DNA of 36,427 nt. It comes from Sphingopyxis panaciterrulae. Its GTDB lineage: Bacteria; Pseudomonadota; Alphaproteobacteria; Sphingomonadales; Sphingomonadaceae. This document shows, piece after piece, positions 16,422 through 23,893 of this stretch. The stretch lies in the NCBI RefSeq assembly GCF_014199295.1, contig NZ_JACIJH010000023.1:1-36427 (forward strand), given 5' to 3'. The notes under the pieces are model-generated. The model was given only the letters and a program-made list of their open reading frames with translations, did no database searches and had not been told where the DNA came from. How positions within the stretch are numbered: position 1 is the stretch's first letter; every line of letters begins with the position of its first letter. Made by a program: the position numbers and the translations under genes.

Positions 16422-17465
16422 ATGCAATTCAACCTGGGCCAGCGCGGCCGGTCGCTGATGGATTTCGAGGTGAGCGCGCGCCAGACGGCAGCGCGCCTGC
16501 ACCAGAGGGTCGAAGGCGAACTGGCCGATCGCGGGATCACCGCCGAAACCCTGCCCGACGACATGGAGGCGCGGCACCGGCTGATCGACGAAGCGCTGGC
16601 GGACTCCCCCCTCTATCAGGCGCGCGCGCTGCTCGGCGAATGGTGCGCCAAACAGCACGGCCGCGCCGCCGAACAGGCGTTCGACGAGATACGCGACGAT
16701 ATCCTGCCCGAAATCGAAGCGCTGCGTCGCGGCGGCACGACGATCGCGGCGGAGGACTTCACCCCGCCGCGCTACTGGTCGGAAACCTGGTTTCACCGCA
16801 CCCACGGCGGCTGGGACGCGAGCGACTATAACGGCTTCGTCCACGGCGAGATCGTCCACAAGAAATATGTGTCGAAGATCTTTCCCGGCGACATCTATGG
16901 CAACCGGCGCCTGATCCTGCGCGACCTGCCGCGCGGCGACTATGCCCGCATTCTGGAGATCGGCACCTCGTCGGGGCATCACACGGTCGCGATTTCAGAG
17001 GTCTTTCCCGATGCTCAGATCGTCGGCATCGATCCCTCGCTGCGGATGCTGGAACAGGCGCAGCGCGTCGGCAACGAACAGGGCAAGGCCTGGCAATTGC
17101 ACGTCGGCATCGGCGAAGACATGCCGATGTTCGACGACGCGAGCTTCGACCTCGTCACCGCCTATGCGATCCATCACGAAATGCCTCCGCGCATCATCGC
17201 CGCGATCTTCAAGGAAGCCTTTCGCGTCCTGAAGCCCGGCGGCGACATGGTGATGGCCGACGTCACCCGCACCGGCGAACTGGACAAGATGGCGGCGTGG
17301 CGCATGGACTGGACCGCGAAATGGGGCGGAGAGCCCTTCTGGCGCGCGACCGCCGCGCTCGACATGGAACCGATGGCCCGCGAGGCGGGGTTCGTCGATG
17401 TCCGCGGCTATCACCCGCAGCCGGGCCGCGACCCCTATGTGATCTATGGACGGAAACCGGCATGA
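16422..17465 (+). CDS. Class I SAM-dependent methyltransferase-like protein (MT4)
   Basis: MT4 has 347 residues. The helical N-terminal region leads to WFHRTHGGWDASDYNG (123-138, H128 with GGW). The Rossmann domain follows: ILEIGTSSGH (177-186), D204 (VGIDPS), AIHHEMP (H251-H252-E253) and LKPGGDMVMADVTR. It ends in YVIYGRKPA, like the ends of MT1 and MT2. ATG 16422 has GGAG 8 bases upstream; an ATG at 16395 would add nine residues and cannot be excluded. Its stop overlaps the start of partner C by 4 bp. Here the order is methyltransferase first and small protein second, the reverse of MT2 and MT3. Confidence 0.86.
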   Translation: MQFNLGQRGRSLMDFEVSARQTAARLHQRVEGELADRGITAETLPDDMEARHRLIDEALADSPLYQARALLGEWCAKQHGRAAEQAFDEIRDDILPEIEALRRGGTTIAAEDFTPPRYWSETWFHRTHGGWDASDYNGFVHGEIVHKKYVSKIFPGDIYGNRRLILRDLPRGDYARILEIGTSSGHHTVAISEVFPDAQIVGIDPSLRMLEQAQRVGNEQGKAWQLHVGIGEDMPMFDDASFDLVTAYAIHHEMPPRIIAAIFKEAFRVLKPGGDMVMADVTRTGELDKMAAWRMDWTAKWGGEPFWRATAALDMEPMAREAGFVDVRGYHPQPGRDPYVIYGRKPA

Positions 17466-17725
17466 GCGGCAGCGACAAGACGGCAGCGCGGCGGATATTG
17501 CCCGAATCGCGCCTCGACGATCTGGGCGAGGCGATCATCGCGCTGACCCGTGAGATCTGGGTGCTGACCGACCGCCAGGCGGTGCTGGAGGCGGTCCTCG
17601 CCGAACAGGGCATCGATATGTCGAAGCTCGACAGCTATCAGCCCGACCCCGCGATGAGCGCCGCGCTCGATGCCCGGCGGCAGCAGTTGATCGACAATGT
17701 GTTGGTGGCCCTGAAGGCCGGGTGA
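17462..17725 (+). CDS. Small helical protein paired with MT4 (partner C)
   Basis: This 87-residue protein is the shortest of the three partners. The core LDDLGEAIIALTREIWVLTDRQAVLEAVLAEQGI aligns with partner A without gaps over the helix. LDSYQPDPA and RRQQLIDNVL match the second half. It starts in an ATGA overlap with the MT4 stop. It has no signal peptide or transmembrane segment. Conservation of size, pattern and coupling despite the swapped gene order argues for a physical or functional link to the methyltransferase-like protein. Confidence 0.8.
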   Translation: MSGSDKTAARRILPESRLDDLGEAIIALTREIWVLTDRQAVLEAVLAEQGIDMSKLDSYQPDPAMSAALDARRQQLIDNVLVALKAG

Positions 17726-17740
17726 AATGAGACAGGCGGC

Positions 17741-18697
17741 CTATTTGCAGTCCAGCCCCGCCCTGATGCCGCTCCACGCCGCCGCCGCGTCCGCGCCATG
17801 ACCCAGCTTGGCGTTCAGAAAGCCGATCGTCGCGCCGATCACCCGCGCCCGCCGCTCGGGCGTCGCATCGCCCGCAGGAGGACGCAGCGGGCTGTCGATC
17901 CCGCCCAGATAATGCCCCGCGCCCGCCACGACCATCAGGCACATGTCGCGCCCGACCGGTCCCAGCTTGTAGGGATCGTCGTGCCATCCCGGCCCGCGGT
18001 CGGTCAGCGGGGTCATGTCGGCGCCGCCGTTGATGGTCAGCACCGGACCGCGCATCGTCGTCCAGTCGAGCTTCAGATAGGGCGCCCGGCGCTTCCATTC
18101 CTCGGTCAGCCCCGCGGCATCGCCCGGCGGGGCGAGGAGCACGGCGGCACGGATCGACGGGGCGTCATGGCGGGCGAGCCGTCCGCCGTCCGGCTCCTCG
18201 ATCGTCGCGCCCATCGCCAGCGCCGCGGTATGGCCGCCGAAACTGTGTCCGATGATTGCGATCCGGCTGGTGTCGACACGCCCGCGCAGCGCCGCGACGC
18301 CCCGCACCGGCACATCGGGATGCGCGGCGATCCAGCGCACCTGCTCGATCCGCGTGCGCCAGACATCGTCGGGCTGCGGCCCCGGCGGCGCGAAGCCGCC
18401 GATCGAGGCGTCGGCGTGGTCGGGCTGCACCACCAGATATCCGGCACGGGCGAGCGCCGCGACGAGCGGCCGATAATCCTCCCGCGACAGGCGGTTCCCA
18501 TGCGACAGGATCACCACCGGCAGATCGCGCCCGCGGCTCGGAAAGCTCAGCCGCACCACCATCCCCTTGGCGCTTCCGTCGCGCAGCATGACCGGATCGA
18601 CCGTGGTCACCTGGGCTTCCTGTGCAGTCGCGGCCGGACTCGCAGCGAGCGCCGCCGCCAGCACCAATCCGATCGATGAGCGAGGCAAGACCGTCAT
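17741..18697 (-). CDS. Exported dienelactone-hydrolase-like alpha/beta hydrolase
   Basis: The 318-residue protein has a signal peptide (MTVLPRSSIGLVLAAALAASPAATAQ). The mature alpha/beta hydrolase resembles the predicted dienelactone hydrolase / PAF-acetylhydrolase group (COG4188-like): VVILSHGNRLSREDY with HG at 66-67, nucleophile elbow IIGHSFGGH with S152, and a late GAGHYLGGID histidine. It is convergent with partner C (15-bp gap) and divergent from IclR2. The start is fixed by GGGAG about 9 bases upstream of ATG 18697. It probably hydrolyses an ester or lactone in the periplasm; the exact substrate is unknown. Confidence 0.87.
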   Translation of the reverse strand: MTVLPRSSIGLVLAAALAASPAATAQEAQVTTVDPVMLRDGSAKGMVVRLSFPSRGRDLPVVILSHGNRLSREDYRPLVAALARAGYLVVQPDHADASIGGFAPPGPQPDDVWRTRIEQVRWIAAHPDVPVRGVAALRGRVDTSRIAIIGHSFGGHTAALAMGATIEEPDGGRLARHDAPSIRAAVLLAPPGDAAGLTEEWKRRAPYLKLDWTTMRGPVLTINGGADMTPLTDRGPGWHDDPYKLGPVGRDMCLMVVAGAGHYLGGIDSPLRPPAGDATPERRARVIGATIGFLNAKLGHGADAAAAWSGIRAGLDCK

Positions 18698-18774
18698 GTC
18701 ATACTCCCTGAAAGCCGCATCCGCCCGCGACGGCATAGCCAGCCCCCCGCCGCCGGCAACCGCTATTCCCGCAC

Positions 18775-18791
18775 TATCCGACAGACGGCGA
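18775..18791. promoter_or_regulatory. Class 1 operator candidate, TATCC-GACAGAC-GGCGA
   Basis: This copy has a perfect left arm, a 7-bp spacer and a partly degenerate right arm, again followed by A. It lies 22 bp upstream of the IclR2 start codon in the divergent region with the exported hydrolase. The position suits autorepression by IclR2. Confidence 0.5.
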
Positions 18792-18812
18792 ACCGAAGAG
18801 GGCGACCGCGGC

Positions 18813-19631
18813 ATGACGGCAGGCAGCGACCTCGAAAGAGGCATTCCGATCCGATCGATCAGCCGTGCGATCGCGGTGCTTCAGGCGATCAACCGCGGCG
18901 GATCGCTAACCATGATGGAAATCGCGCGCGCCTCCGCCGTTCCCTATCCGACCGCCTGCCGCATCGTACAGACGCTGCTCCACGAAGGGCTGGTCGAACG
19001 CGAATCGGCACGCAAGCGCTATCAGCCGACGGCGCTGGTCCAGACGCTCGCCCACGGCTTCCAGGGGCATGGGGCGCTGGTCGAGGCGACCCGCCCGCAC
19101 ATCGCCGCACTGACCCGCGACATCGGCTGGCCGATCTCGCTGACCACCCATGTCGGCAGTTCGATGGTGATCCGCGATTCGACGCACGCCCAGACGTCCC
19201 TGACATTCAACGCCTATTATCCCGGCTATGCCGTGCCGATCCTCGATTGCGCGGCGGGGCACGTCTATCTCGCCTATGCGCGCGAAGAGGAACGCGAAAG
19301 CCTGCTCGACAGCCTCGCGCGGCTCGGCGATCGCGACACCCACCACATGCTGCAACTGGTGCGCGAGGGCGGGGTCATCGAAACGGTGCGCGCGTCGGGC
19401 CATGCCGCGCGCGGCTTCAACCGCTTCACCCAGAATCCGGGCAAGACCTCCTCGATCGCGGTTCCGCTGTTTCGGGACGATGCGATCGCCGGCGCGCTCA
19501 CTCTCGCCTTCTTCTCCTCCGCGATCCAGATCGACGAGGCGATCCGGCAATTCCTGCCCAAGCTCCAGGCCTGCGCCGCCGCGATCACCGAAGACCTCAA
19601 AACCGGGGCGGACGATCGCATCAGGCGATAG
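18813..19631 (+). CDS. IclR-family transcriptional regulator (IclR2)
   Basis: The 272-residue protein has an N-terminal winged helix (about residues 9-75, recognition helix PTACRIVQTL) and a C-terminal effector-binding domain ending in TSSIAVPLFRDDAIAGALTLAFFS. It is a clear paralogue of IclR1: GIPIRS(I/L)SR, RIVQTL and ARKRYxxT are shared. The ATG at 18813 places the helix-turn-helix at the usual distance from the N-terminus; longer in-frame extensions lack support. Its 3' end overlaps the FAD monooxygenase by 11 bp on the other strand. Effector unknown. Confidence 0.92.
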   Translation: MTAGSDLERGIPIRSISRAIAVLQAINRGGSLTMMEIARASAVPYPTACRIVQTLLHEGLVERESARKRYQPTALVQTLAHGFQGHGALVEATRPHIAALTRDIGWPISLTTHVGSSMVIRDSTHAQTSLTFNAYYPGYAVPILDCAAGHVYLAYAREEERESLLDSLARLGDRDTHHMLQLVREGGVIETVRASGHAARGFNRFTQNPGKTSSIAVPLFRDDAIAGALTLAFFSSAIQIDEAIRQFLPKLQACAAAITEDLKTGADDRIRR

Positions 19632-20823
19632 CGGCTTCCTCGCGCAGGCTGGTGATCATCGCCTGGCGCAGCATATAGTCGCGGCGGGCGTCGGCATCGG
19701 TCGCCAACCGCTCCAGCTTTCGTTCCTGCTCGCTCTTGCCGTCGCGCTGCTCGGCTTCCAGCATTTCCTTGTTCTTGATCGTCTGCGACTGGACGAACTG
19801 CCGCGTGATCGTGCGACGCTGCCGCTCGTAAAGATCGAGCAGCGGCTCCGCTTCCGCTCCTTCGAGCAGGATCTCGCGCAGCTTGGCCGTGATGTTCCAG
19901 GCGTCGTGAATGCCCGAATTCATTCCGAAGCCGCCCAGCGGATTGTTGAGATGCGCGGCATCGCCGGCCAGGATGACGCGCCCCTTGCGGAAATCATGCG
20001 CCACCCGCTGATGCACGCGATAGAGGGTGCGGTGATAGGTGGTGATCGGGCGGTCGTCGCCCAGCAATCCGGCGAACACGCGGTTCTTCTTGGCGTCGGA
20101 CAGCAGCGTTTCGTCGTCTTCGTCCTCGCGCGCCGGCACCAGGATGCGCCACAGCGACGGAACGCGCAGCAGCACGCACCATTCGGCCGAATCGGCGACA
20201 TAATTCACATGCGCCAGCCCTTCGATATGGGTTTCGATCGGATAGTCGGTCGACAGCGTCAGAAAGCGTTCGGGATAGGTGAAGCCTTCGAATTCGATGT
20301 CCAGCCACTTGCGGATGGTCGAATTGGCGCCGTCGGCGGCGATCACATAGTCGGCGCGATATTGCTCGATCGCCAATGGGCTTTCGACGCTGACCGTGAC
20401 CCCGGCGGTATCCTGCGCGATGCCCAATATGCGGCGCTGGAACAGCGACCGGCCATGCGGATGCGCATCGAGCCGGGTACTGAGCAGCCGCGACAGCTTG
20501 AACTGTTCGCATTGCAGACGATAGGGATAGGGCGTCGCGTCGCCGATCTCGGCCAGGTCCAGTTCGACCCGGTTGCCCGTCCTGCGGTTGCGATATTGAT
20601 AGACCGGCGCCCGCAGCCCGGCCGCCTCCAGCTCATCCAACACGCCCAGTTCCGCCATCATCTCGAGCGACGGAGGATGAAAGGTCGACGCCCGCATGTC
20701 TTCCGGGCAATCGGCGTTGGCCTCGAGCAGAATGGCGTCGATCCCCATCTGCGCCAGACGATAGGCCGCAGTCACCCCCACCGGGCCTGCCCCGACAACA
20801 AGAACGCGCGTTCTGACGATCAT
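19621..20823 (-). CDS. FAD-dependent aromatic-ring monooxygenase (PHBH family)
   Basis: The 400-residue protein has the three flavoprotein-hydroxylase fingerprints: GAGPVG at 11-16 with E34 for the ribose, IAADGANSTIRK in the middle (DG motif) and AGDAAHLNNPLGGFGMNSGIHD near 295-315 (GD motif). Family members use NAD(P)H and O2 to hydroxylate phenols or N-heterocycles; the MHPCO branch even opens the pyridine ring. It is the only obvious oxygenase in the window and so is a candidate for the ring-attacking step. It lies downstream of a DUF1330 gene with a 45-bp gap and is probably cotranscribed with it. Confidence 0.92.
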   Translation of the reverse strand: MIVRTRVLVVGAGPVGVTAAYRLAQMGIDAILLEANADCPEDMRASTFHPPSLEMMAELGVLDELEAAGLRAPVYQYRNRRTGNRVELDLAEIGDATPYPYRLQCEQFKLSRLLSTRLDAHPHGRSLFQRRILGIAQDTAGVTVSVESPLAIEQYRADYVIAADGANSTIRKWLDIEFEGFTYPERFLTLSTDYPIETHIEGLAHVNYVADSAEWCVLLRVPSLWRILVPAREDEDDETLLSDAKKNRVFAGLLGDDRPITTYHRTLYRVHQRVAHDFRKGRVILAGDAAHLNNPLGGFGMNSGIHDAWNITAKLREILLEGAEAEPLLDLYERQRRTITRQFVQSQTIKNKEMLEAEQRDGKSEQERKLERLATDADARRDYMLRQAMITSLREEAAIA

Positions 20824-20868
20824 AATATCTCTTTGAATGACAGGTTGATTCAGGGTGACGGCGCGGGG

Positions 20869-21156
20869 TCAGTCGACCAGCAGGCGCATCTCGACTTCGG
20901 CGGCACCCTCGCGCTGCTCGGCCGCGGCCCGATAGTCGGGCGACCCGATATAGGCGCGCGCGGCCTCGGCGGTCTCGAAGCGGGTGACGACCACGCGCTC
21001 GCCGACGGGGGAACCGCCTTCCAGCACCTCCGCGACCGGTCCCTTGACGACCGGAACGCCGCCGAACCGCTCGCTCAGGCCGGCGATCGCCTTGCCATAG
21101 AGCGCGAATTTCTCGGGGTCCGAAATACGGACCGTCGCGACGATATATGCGGCCAT
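20869..21156 (-). CDS. DUF1330 domain protein (second copy)
   Basis: The protein has 95 residues: AAYIVATVRISDPEKFALYGKAIAGLSERFGG at the start and ARAYIGSPDYRAAAEQREGAAEVEMRLL at the end. This is the same dimeric alpha-beta-barrel plan as the copy at 3.0 kb. The ATG at 21156 follows AAGAGGAAG, fixing the start. The gene lies just upstream of the FAD monooxygenase on the same strand, so the two are likely one operon. The function may relate to the unstable product of that oxygenase, but that is inference only. Confidence 0.85.
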   Translation of the reverse strand: MAAYIVATVRISDPEKFALYGKAIAGLSERFGGVPVVKGPVAEVLEGGSPVGERVVVTRFETAEAARAYIGSPDYRAAAEQREGAAEVEMRLLVD

Positions 21157-21242
21157 CGTTGCTTCCTCTTGTTGCATTGCCCCGGTTGATGCGACCGGGA
21201 ATGCCATCGGCGCCGAAAGCGCGCGCCGGCCCGTTGCCGAAA

Positions 21243-21259
21243 TATTCGACAGGCGATTA
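21243..21259. promoter_or_regulatory. Class 1 operator candidate, TATTC-GACAGGC-GATTA
   Basis: This copy has the consensus spacer GACAGGC and near-consensus arms. It lies in the 183-bp divergent region between the DUF1330-monooxygenase operon and the set A catabolic operon. Confidence 0.45.
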
Positions 21260-21339
21260 CAAACCCGGCCGCCCTTTGCGAAATGGCCGCCACCCGATCA
21301 CAAAGCTTCCATTCGGCAGATGCACAGATGGAGCGGAAA

Positions 21340-22086
21340 ATGACGGATTCCCTTGGATGGCGTTGCAAATTCGCGGTGGTCGCACCGTCGACCAACACCA
21401 GCGTGCAGCCCGAATATGAAGACATGCGCCCGCGCGGCGTCACCAATCATTTCTCGCGCATCGCCATTCCCGACACCAAGGTGCACGACGAAGACAGCTT
21501 CATGGTGATGCTGAACAATATCCGCGCCGCGACCTTCGAGGCGACCGACGTCGCGATGACGATGGCGCCCGACTGCCTCATCATGGGCATGTCGGCCGAA
21601 ACCTTCTGGGACGGCGCCGAAGGAGCGGAGCGGCTGCACCAGCGGATGCTGGAACGCACCGGCGGCATCCCCGTGATGATGGGGTCCACCGCCGTCGACG
21701 CCGCCATCAAGGCCTATGGCGGCATCCGCAAGATCGGCATCATCACGCCCTATATGCCGGTCGGCGACGCCAATGTGCGCCGCTTTTTCGAGGATCAGGG
21801 CTATGAGGTCGTCCATCTGGTCGGGCTCAAGTCGCCCTCGCCGATGCTGATCGCGCACGAAACCCCGCAGCGGCTGAAGCAGGCGGCGATCGACGTGTCG
21901 GAGGGAGTCGACGCGATCATCCAGTGCGGCACCAACCTGGCCTTCGCCAAGGTGGCCGCGATGGCGGAATTCTGGCTCGAAAAACCGGTGATCGCGATCA
22001 ACACCGCGACCTATTGGCACGCCCTGCGCACGATGGGCATTAAGGATCAGTTCGAGGGATTCGGCGCGCTATTGAGCGATCATTGA
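21340..22086 (+). CDS. Maleate isomerase / arylmalonate decarboxylase-type enzyme (Asp/Glu racemase superfamily)
   Basis: The 248-residue protein has the N-terminal VVAPSTNTSVQPEYEDM loop of maleate cis-trans isomerases and two cysteines at the expected places: C79 in APDCLIMGMS and C196 in IIQCGTNLAF. Known maleate isomerases use a pair spaced almost identically, about 118 residues apart. The reaction would be cis-trans isomerisation of a maleate-like diacid through a covalent succinyl-type cysteine intermediate. ATG 21340 has GGAGCGG directly upstream, preferred over the ATG at 21328. It heads a four-gene operon. A substituted maleate or related diacid is possible, and a decarboxylase or hydantoin-racemase role cannot be excluded. 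Confidence 0.82.
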   Translation: MTDSLGWRCKFAVVAPSTNTSVQPEYEDMRPRGVTNHFSRIAIPDTKVHDEDSFMVMLNNIRAATFEATDVAMTMAPDCLIMGMSAETFWDGAEGAERLHQRMLERTGGIPVMMGSTAVDAAIKAYGGIRKIGIITPYMPVGDANVRRFFEDQGYEVVHLVGLKSPSPMLIAHETPQRLKQAAIDVSEGVDAIIQCGTNLAFAKVAAMAEFWLEKPVIAINTATYWHALRTMGIKDQFEGFGALLSDH

Positions 22087-22115
22087 TCCCGAACAGCTAT
22101 CAGGAGTCGACCACG

Positions 22116-23030
22116 ATGGAATATGATTACGTCCCGATGCCGCAGCGCCAACCTCTCCGCTGGCCGAACGGCGCGCGCGTCGCCTTGATCCTGACCTTCA
22201 ATCTCGAAACCTGGGACCTCACCAAGGATACGGACAAGCCCTATTATGCGGGCGGTCCGGCGATCCTGCCCGATATCCTGCCGGGCCGCACGCCCGATTT
22301 CCCCAACTATACCTGGCGCGAATATGGCCAGCGCGTCGGCCTGTGGCGGATGTTCGATCTGTTCGACGAACTGGGCGTCGCGGCCTCCTGCACCACCAAT
22401 GCCGTGACCTTCGAACGCCGCAAGGCGATGACCGACGCGGTGCTGGAGCGGGGCTGGGAACTGCTCGCGCACAATTGGGAACAGGGCGAACTCCTGACCA
22501 GCTTCGCGCAGGACCCGGCGAAGGAACGCGACATCATCCTGCGCTCGCTCGCGCACTATGAGAAATTCACCGGGCGCAAGGCCAAGGGCTGGCTGTCCTC
22601 CTCGCTGCGCGGCACGATGCAGACCGCCGACATCCTCGCCGAACAGGGCTGCACCTTCTACTGCGACATCATGAACGACGATCAGCCCTATCTGCTGCGC
22701 ACCCCGAACGGGCCGATCGTCTCGACCCCCTATTCGAACGAGATCAACGACTTCACCTTCATCACGCGCAAGAATTTCACCACCGACCAGTTCGCGCAGG
22801 CGCTGATCGAGGAACTCGACGTCCTCTATGCGGAAGGGGCGACCAGTGGCCGGATCATGAACGTCGGCCTGCATCCGCACGTCTCGGGCCGCGCCCACCG
22901 CATCCGCGCGCTGCGCGAGTTCATCACCCATGCCAAGAGCCTGCCCGGCGTGTGGTGGGCGACGCGCGAGGACATCGCCGACTGGTATCTCGCGCATCAC
23001 GAGGATCACATCCCCGGCCAGCTCGGATGA
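22116..23030 (+). CDS. PuuE-like polysaccharide-deacetylase-fold hydrolase (allantoinase/imidase type), copy 1
   Basis: The 304-residue protein belongs to the NodB-fold group that includes PuuE allantoinase and Pseudomonas cyclic-imide hydrolase, not the chitin deacetylases. It reads LILTFNLETWDL where deacetylases have TFDDG, has ELLAHNWEQGE, and the segment KGWLSSSLRGTMQTADILAEQGCTFYCDIMNDDQPYLL, which aligns with the GWxxxxxSPNTxxLLxEEG...DxxxDDxPY signature of PuuE. The predicted reaction is opening of a cyclic imide or ureide C-N bond. ATG 22116 follows AGGAG. It lies 29 bp after the maleate-isomerase-like gene and overlaps the next gene by 4 bp. Confidence 0.82.
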   Translation: MEYDYVPMPQRQPLRWPNGARVALILTFNLETWDLTKDTDKPYYAGGPAILPDILPGRTPDFPNYTWREYGQRVGLWRMFDLFDELGVAASCTTNAVTFERRKAMTDAVLERGWELLAHNWEQGELLTSFAQDPAKERDIILRSLAHYEKFTGRKAKGWLSSSLRGTMQTADILAEQGCTFYCDIMNDDQPYLLRTPNGPIVSTPYSNEINDFTFITRKNFTTDQFAQALIEELDVLYAEGATSGRIMNVGLHPHVSGRAHRIRALREFITHAKSLPGVWWATREDIADWYLAHHEDHIPGQLG

Positions 23031-23893
23031 CCGCCCTTGCCGGCCTGTTCGCCGTCGGTACCGACGGGCGGCGCCCGGGCATCCAGCTTCCCGGCTGCTG
23101 GGACGCACTCACCGCGCTGCTCGTCGAGCGGAGCGGCTTTCCCGCCGCTTTCCTGACCGGCGGCGGGCTGGCCATGGCGCGGCTCGGCCGCCCCGATATC
23201 GGGCTGGTCACCGCCGGCGAACTGGTCGACGCGACCGCGCAGATCACCGATCGCATCGCGATCCCGCTGATCGTCGACGGCGACACCGGCTTCGGCAATG
23301 CGCTGACGCTGCAGCGGCTGGTGCGCCATCTCGAGCGCGCGGGCGCCGCCGCGGTGCAGATCGAGGACCAGAGCTTTCCCAAACGCTGCGGCCATATGGC
23401 CGGCAAGCGGGTCGTGCCGCTCGGCGAGGCGGTCGGCCGCATCAAGGCGGCGGTGGACGCGCGCACGGCGATGCGGGTCGTCGCACGCACCGACGCGCTC
23501 GCGATCGAGGGGCTCGACGCGGCGCTGGACCGCGCGGAGGCCTATCTCGCCGCCGGCGCCGACATCCTCTTCGTCGAAGGCCCCCGCACCCTCGACGAAG
23601 CCCGCGCGATCGCCGCGCGCTTCGCCGCGCGCGCGCCGCTTTTTCACAATCTGGTCGAGGGCGGCGTGACGCCGGCCACCGACAGCGGGACCTTCTTCGA
23701 TCTCGGCTATGCCGCGACGCTGCATCCGCTGCTGCTGATGCACGCGCTGGTCGCCGCCGCCCCGCGCCTGTTCGACGTCCTGCGTCGGGCGGGGTCGACC
23801 GACGGTCTGCACGCCGAGATCGCCGACCTCGCCCATATGAACGCGCTCACCGGCCTGCCCGCCCTGCTGAAGGATGCCGATCTTTATGCCTGA
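23027..23893 (+). CDS. Isocitrate lyase/PEP mutase superfamily C-C lyase
   Basis: The 288-residue protein has DGDTGFG (84-90), IEDQ (112-115) and KRCGHMAGK (119-127). The cysteine of KRCGH is the catalytic base of the true lyases in this family (isocitrate, 2-methylisocitrate and 2,3-dimethylmalate lyases). It is absent from PEP mutases, so a lyase is predicted. The reaction would be retro-aldol cleavage of a substituted malate to pyruvate or another 2-oxoacid plus a carboxylate. It begins in an ATGA overlap with the PuuE-like gene. Together with LeuCD1 it recalls the dimethylmaleate hydratase / dimethylmalate lyase pair of nicotinate fermentation. Confidence 0.87.
   Translation: MTALAGLFAVGTDGRRPGIQLPGCWDALTALLVERSGFPAAFLTGGGLAMARLGRPDIGLVTAGELVDATAQITDRIAIPLIVDGDTGFGNALTLQRLVRHLERAGAAAVQIEDQSFPKRCGHMAGKRVVPLGEAVGRIKAAVDARTAMRVVARTDALAIEGLDAALDRAEAYLAAGADILFVEGPRTLDEARAIAARFAARAPLFHNLVEGGVTPATDSGTFFDLGYAATLHPLLLMHALVAAAPRLFDVLRRAGSTDGLHAEIADLAHMNALTGLPALLKDADLYA

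Noticed and set aside
3309..17725. A natural-product biosynthetic cluster, because of the four methyltransferases
   Set aside because: There is no PKS, NRPS, terpene synthase or RiPP machinery; the context is hydrolases, lyases, CoA-transferase and uptake, which points to catabolism.
20834..20852. TGAAT-N9-ATTCA repeat between the DUF1330 and FAD monooxygenase genes as another class 1 operator
   Set aside because: The arms and spacing do not match the motif, and it lies inside an apparent operon rather than at a promoter.
19228..21189. A 653-codon plus-strand frame over IclR2 and the FAD monooxygenase
   Set aside because: It crosses two well-supported genes in other frames and shows no recognisable domain.
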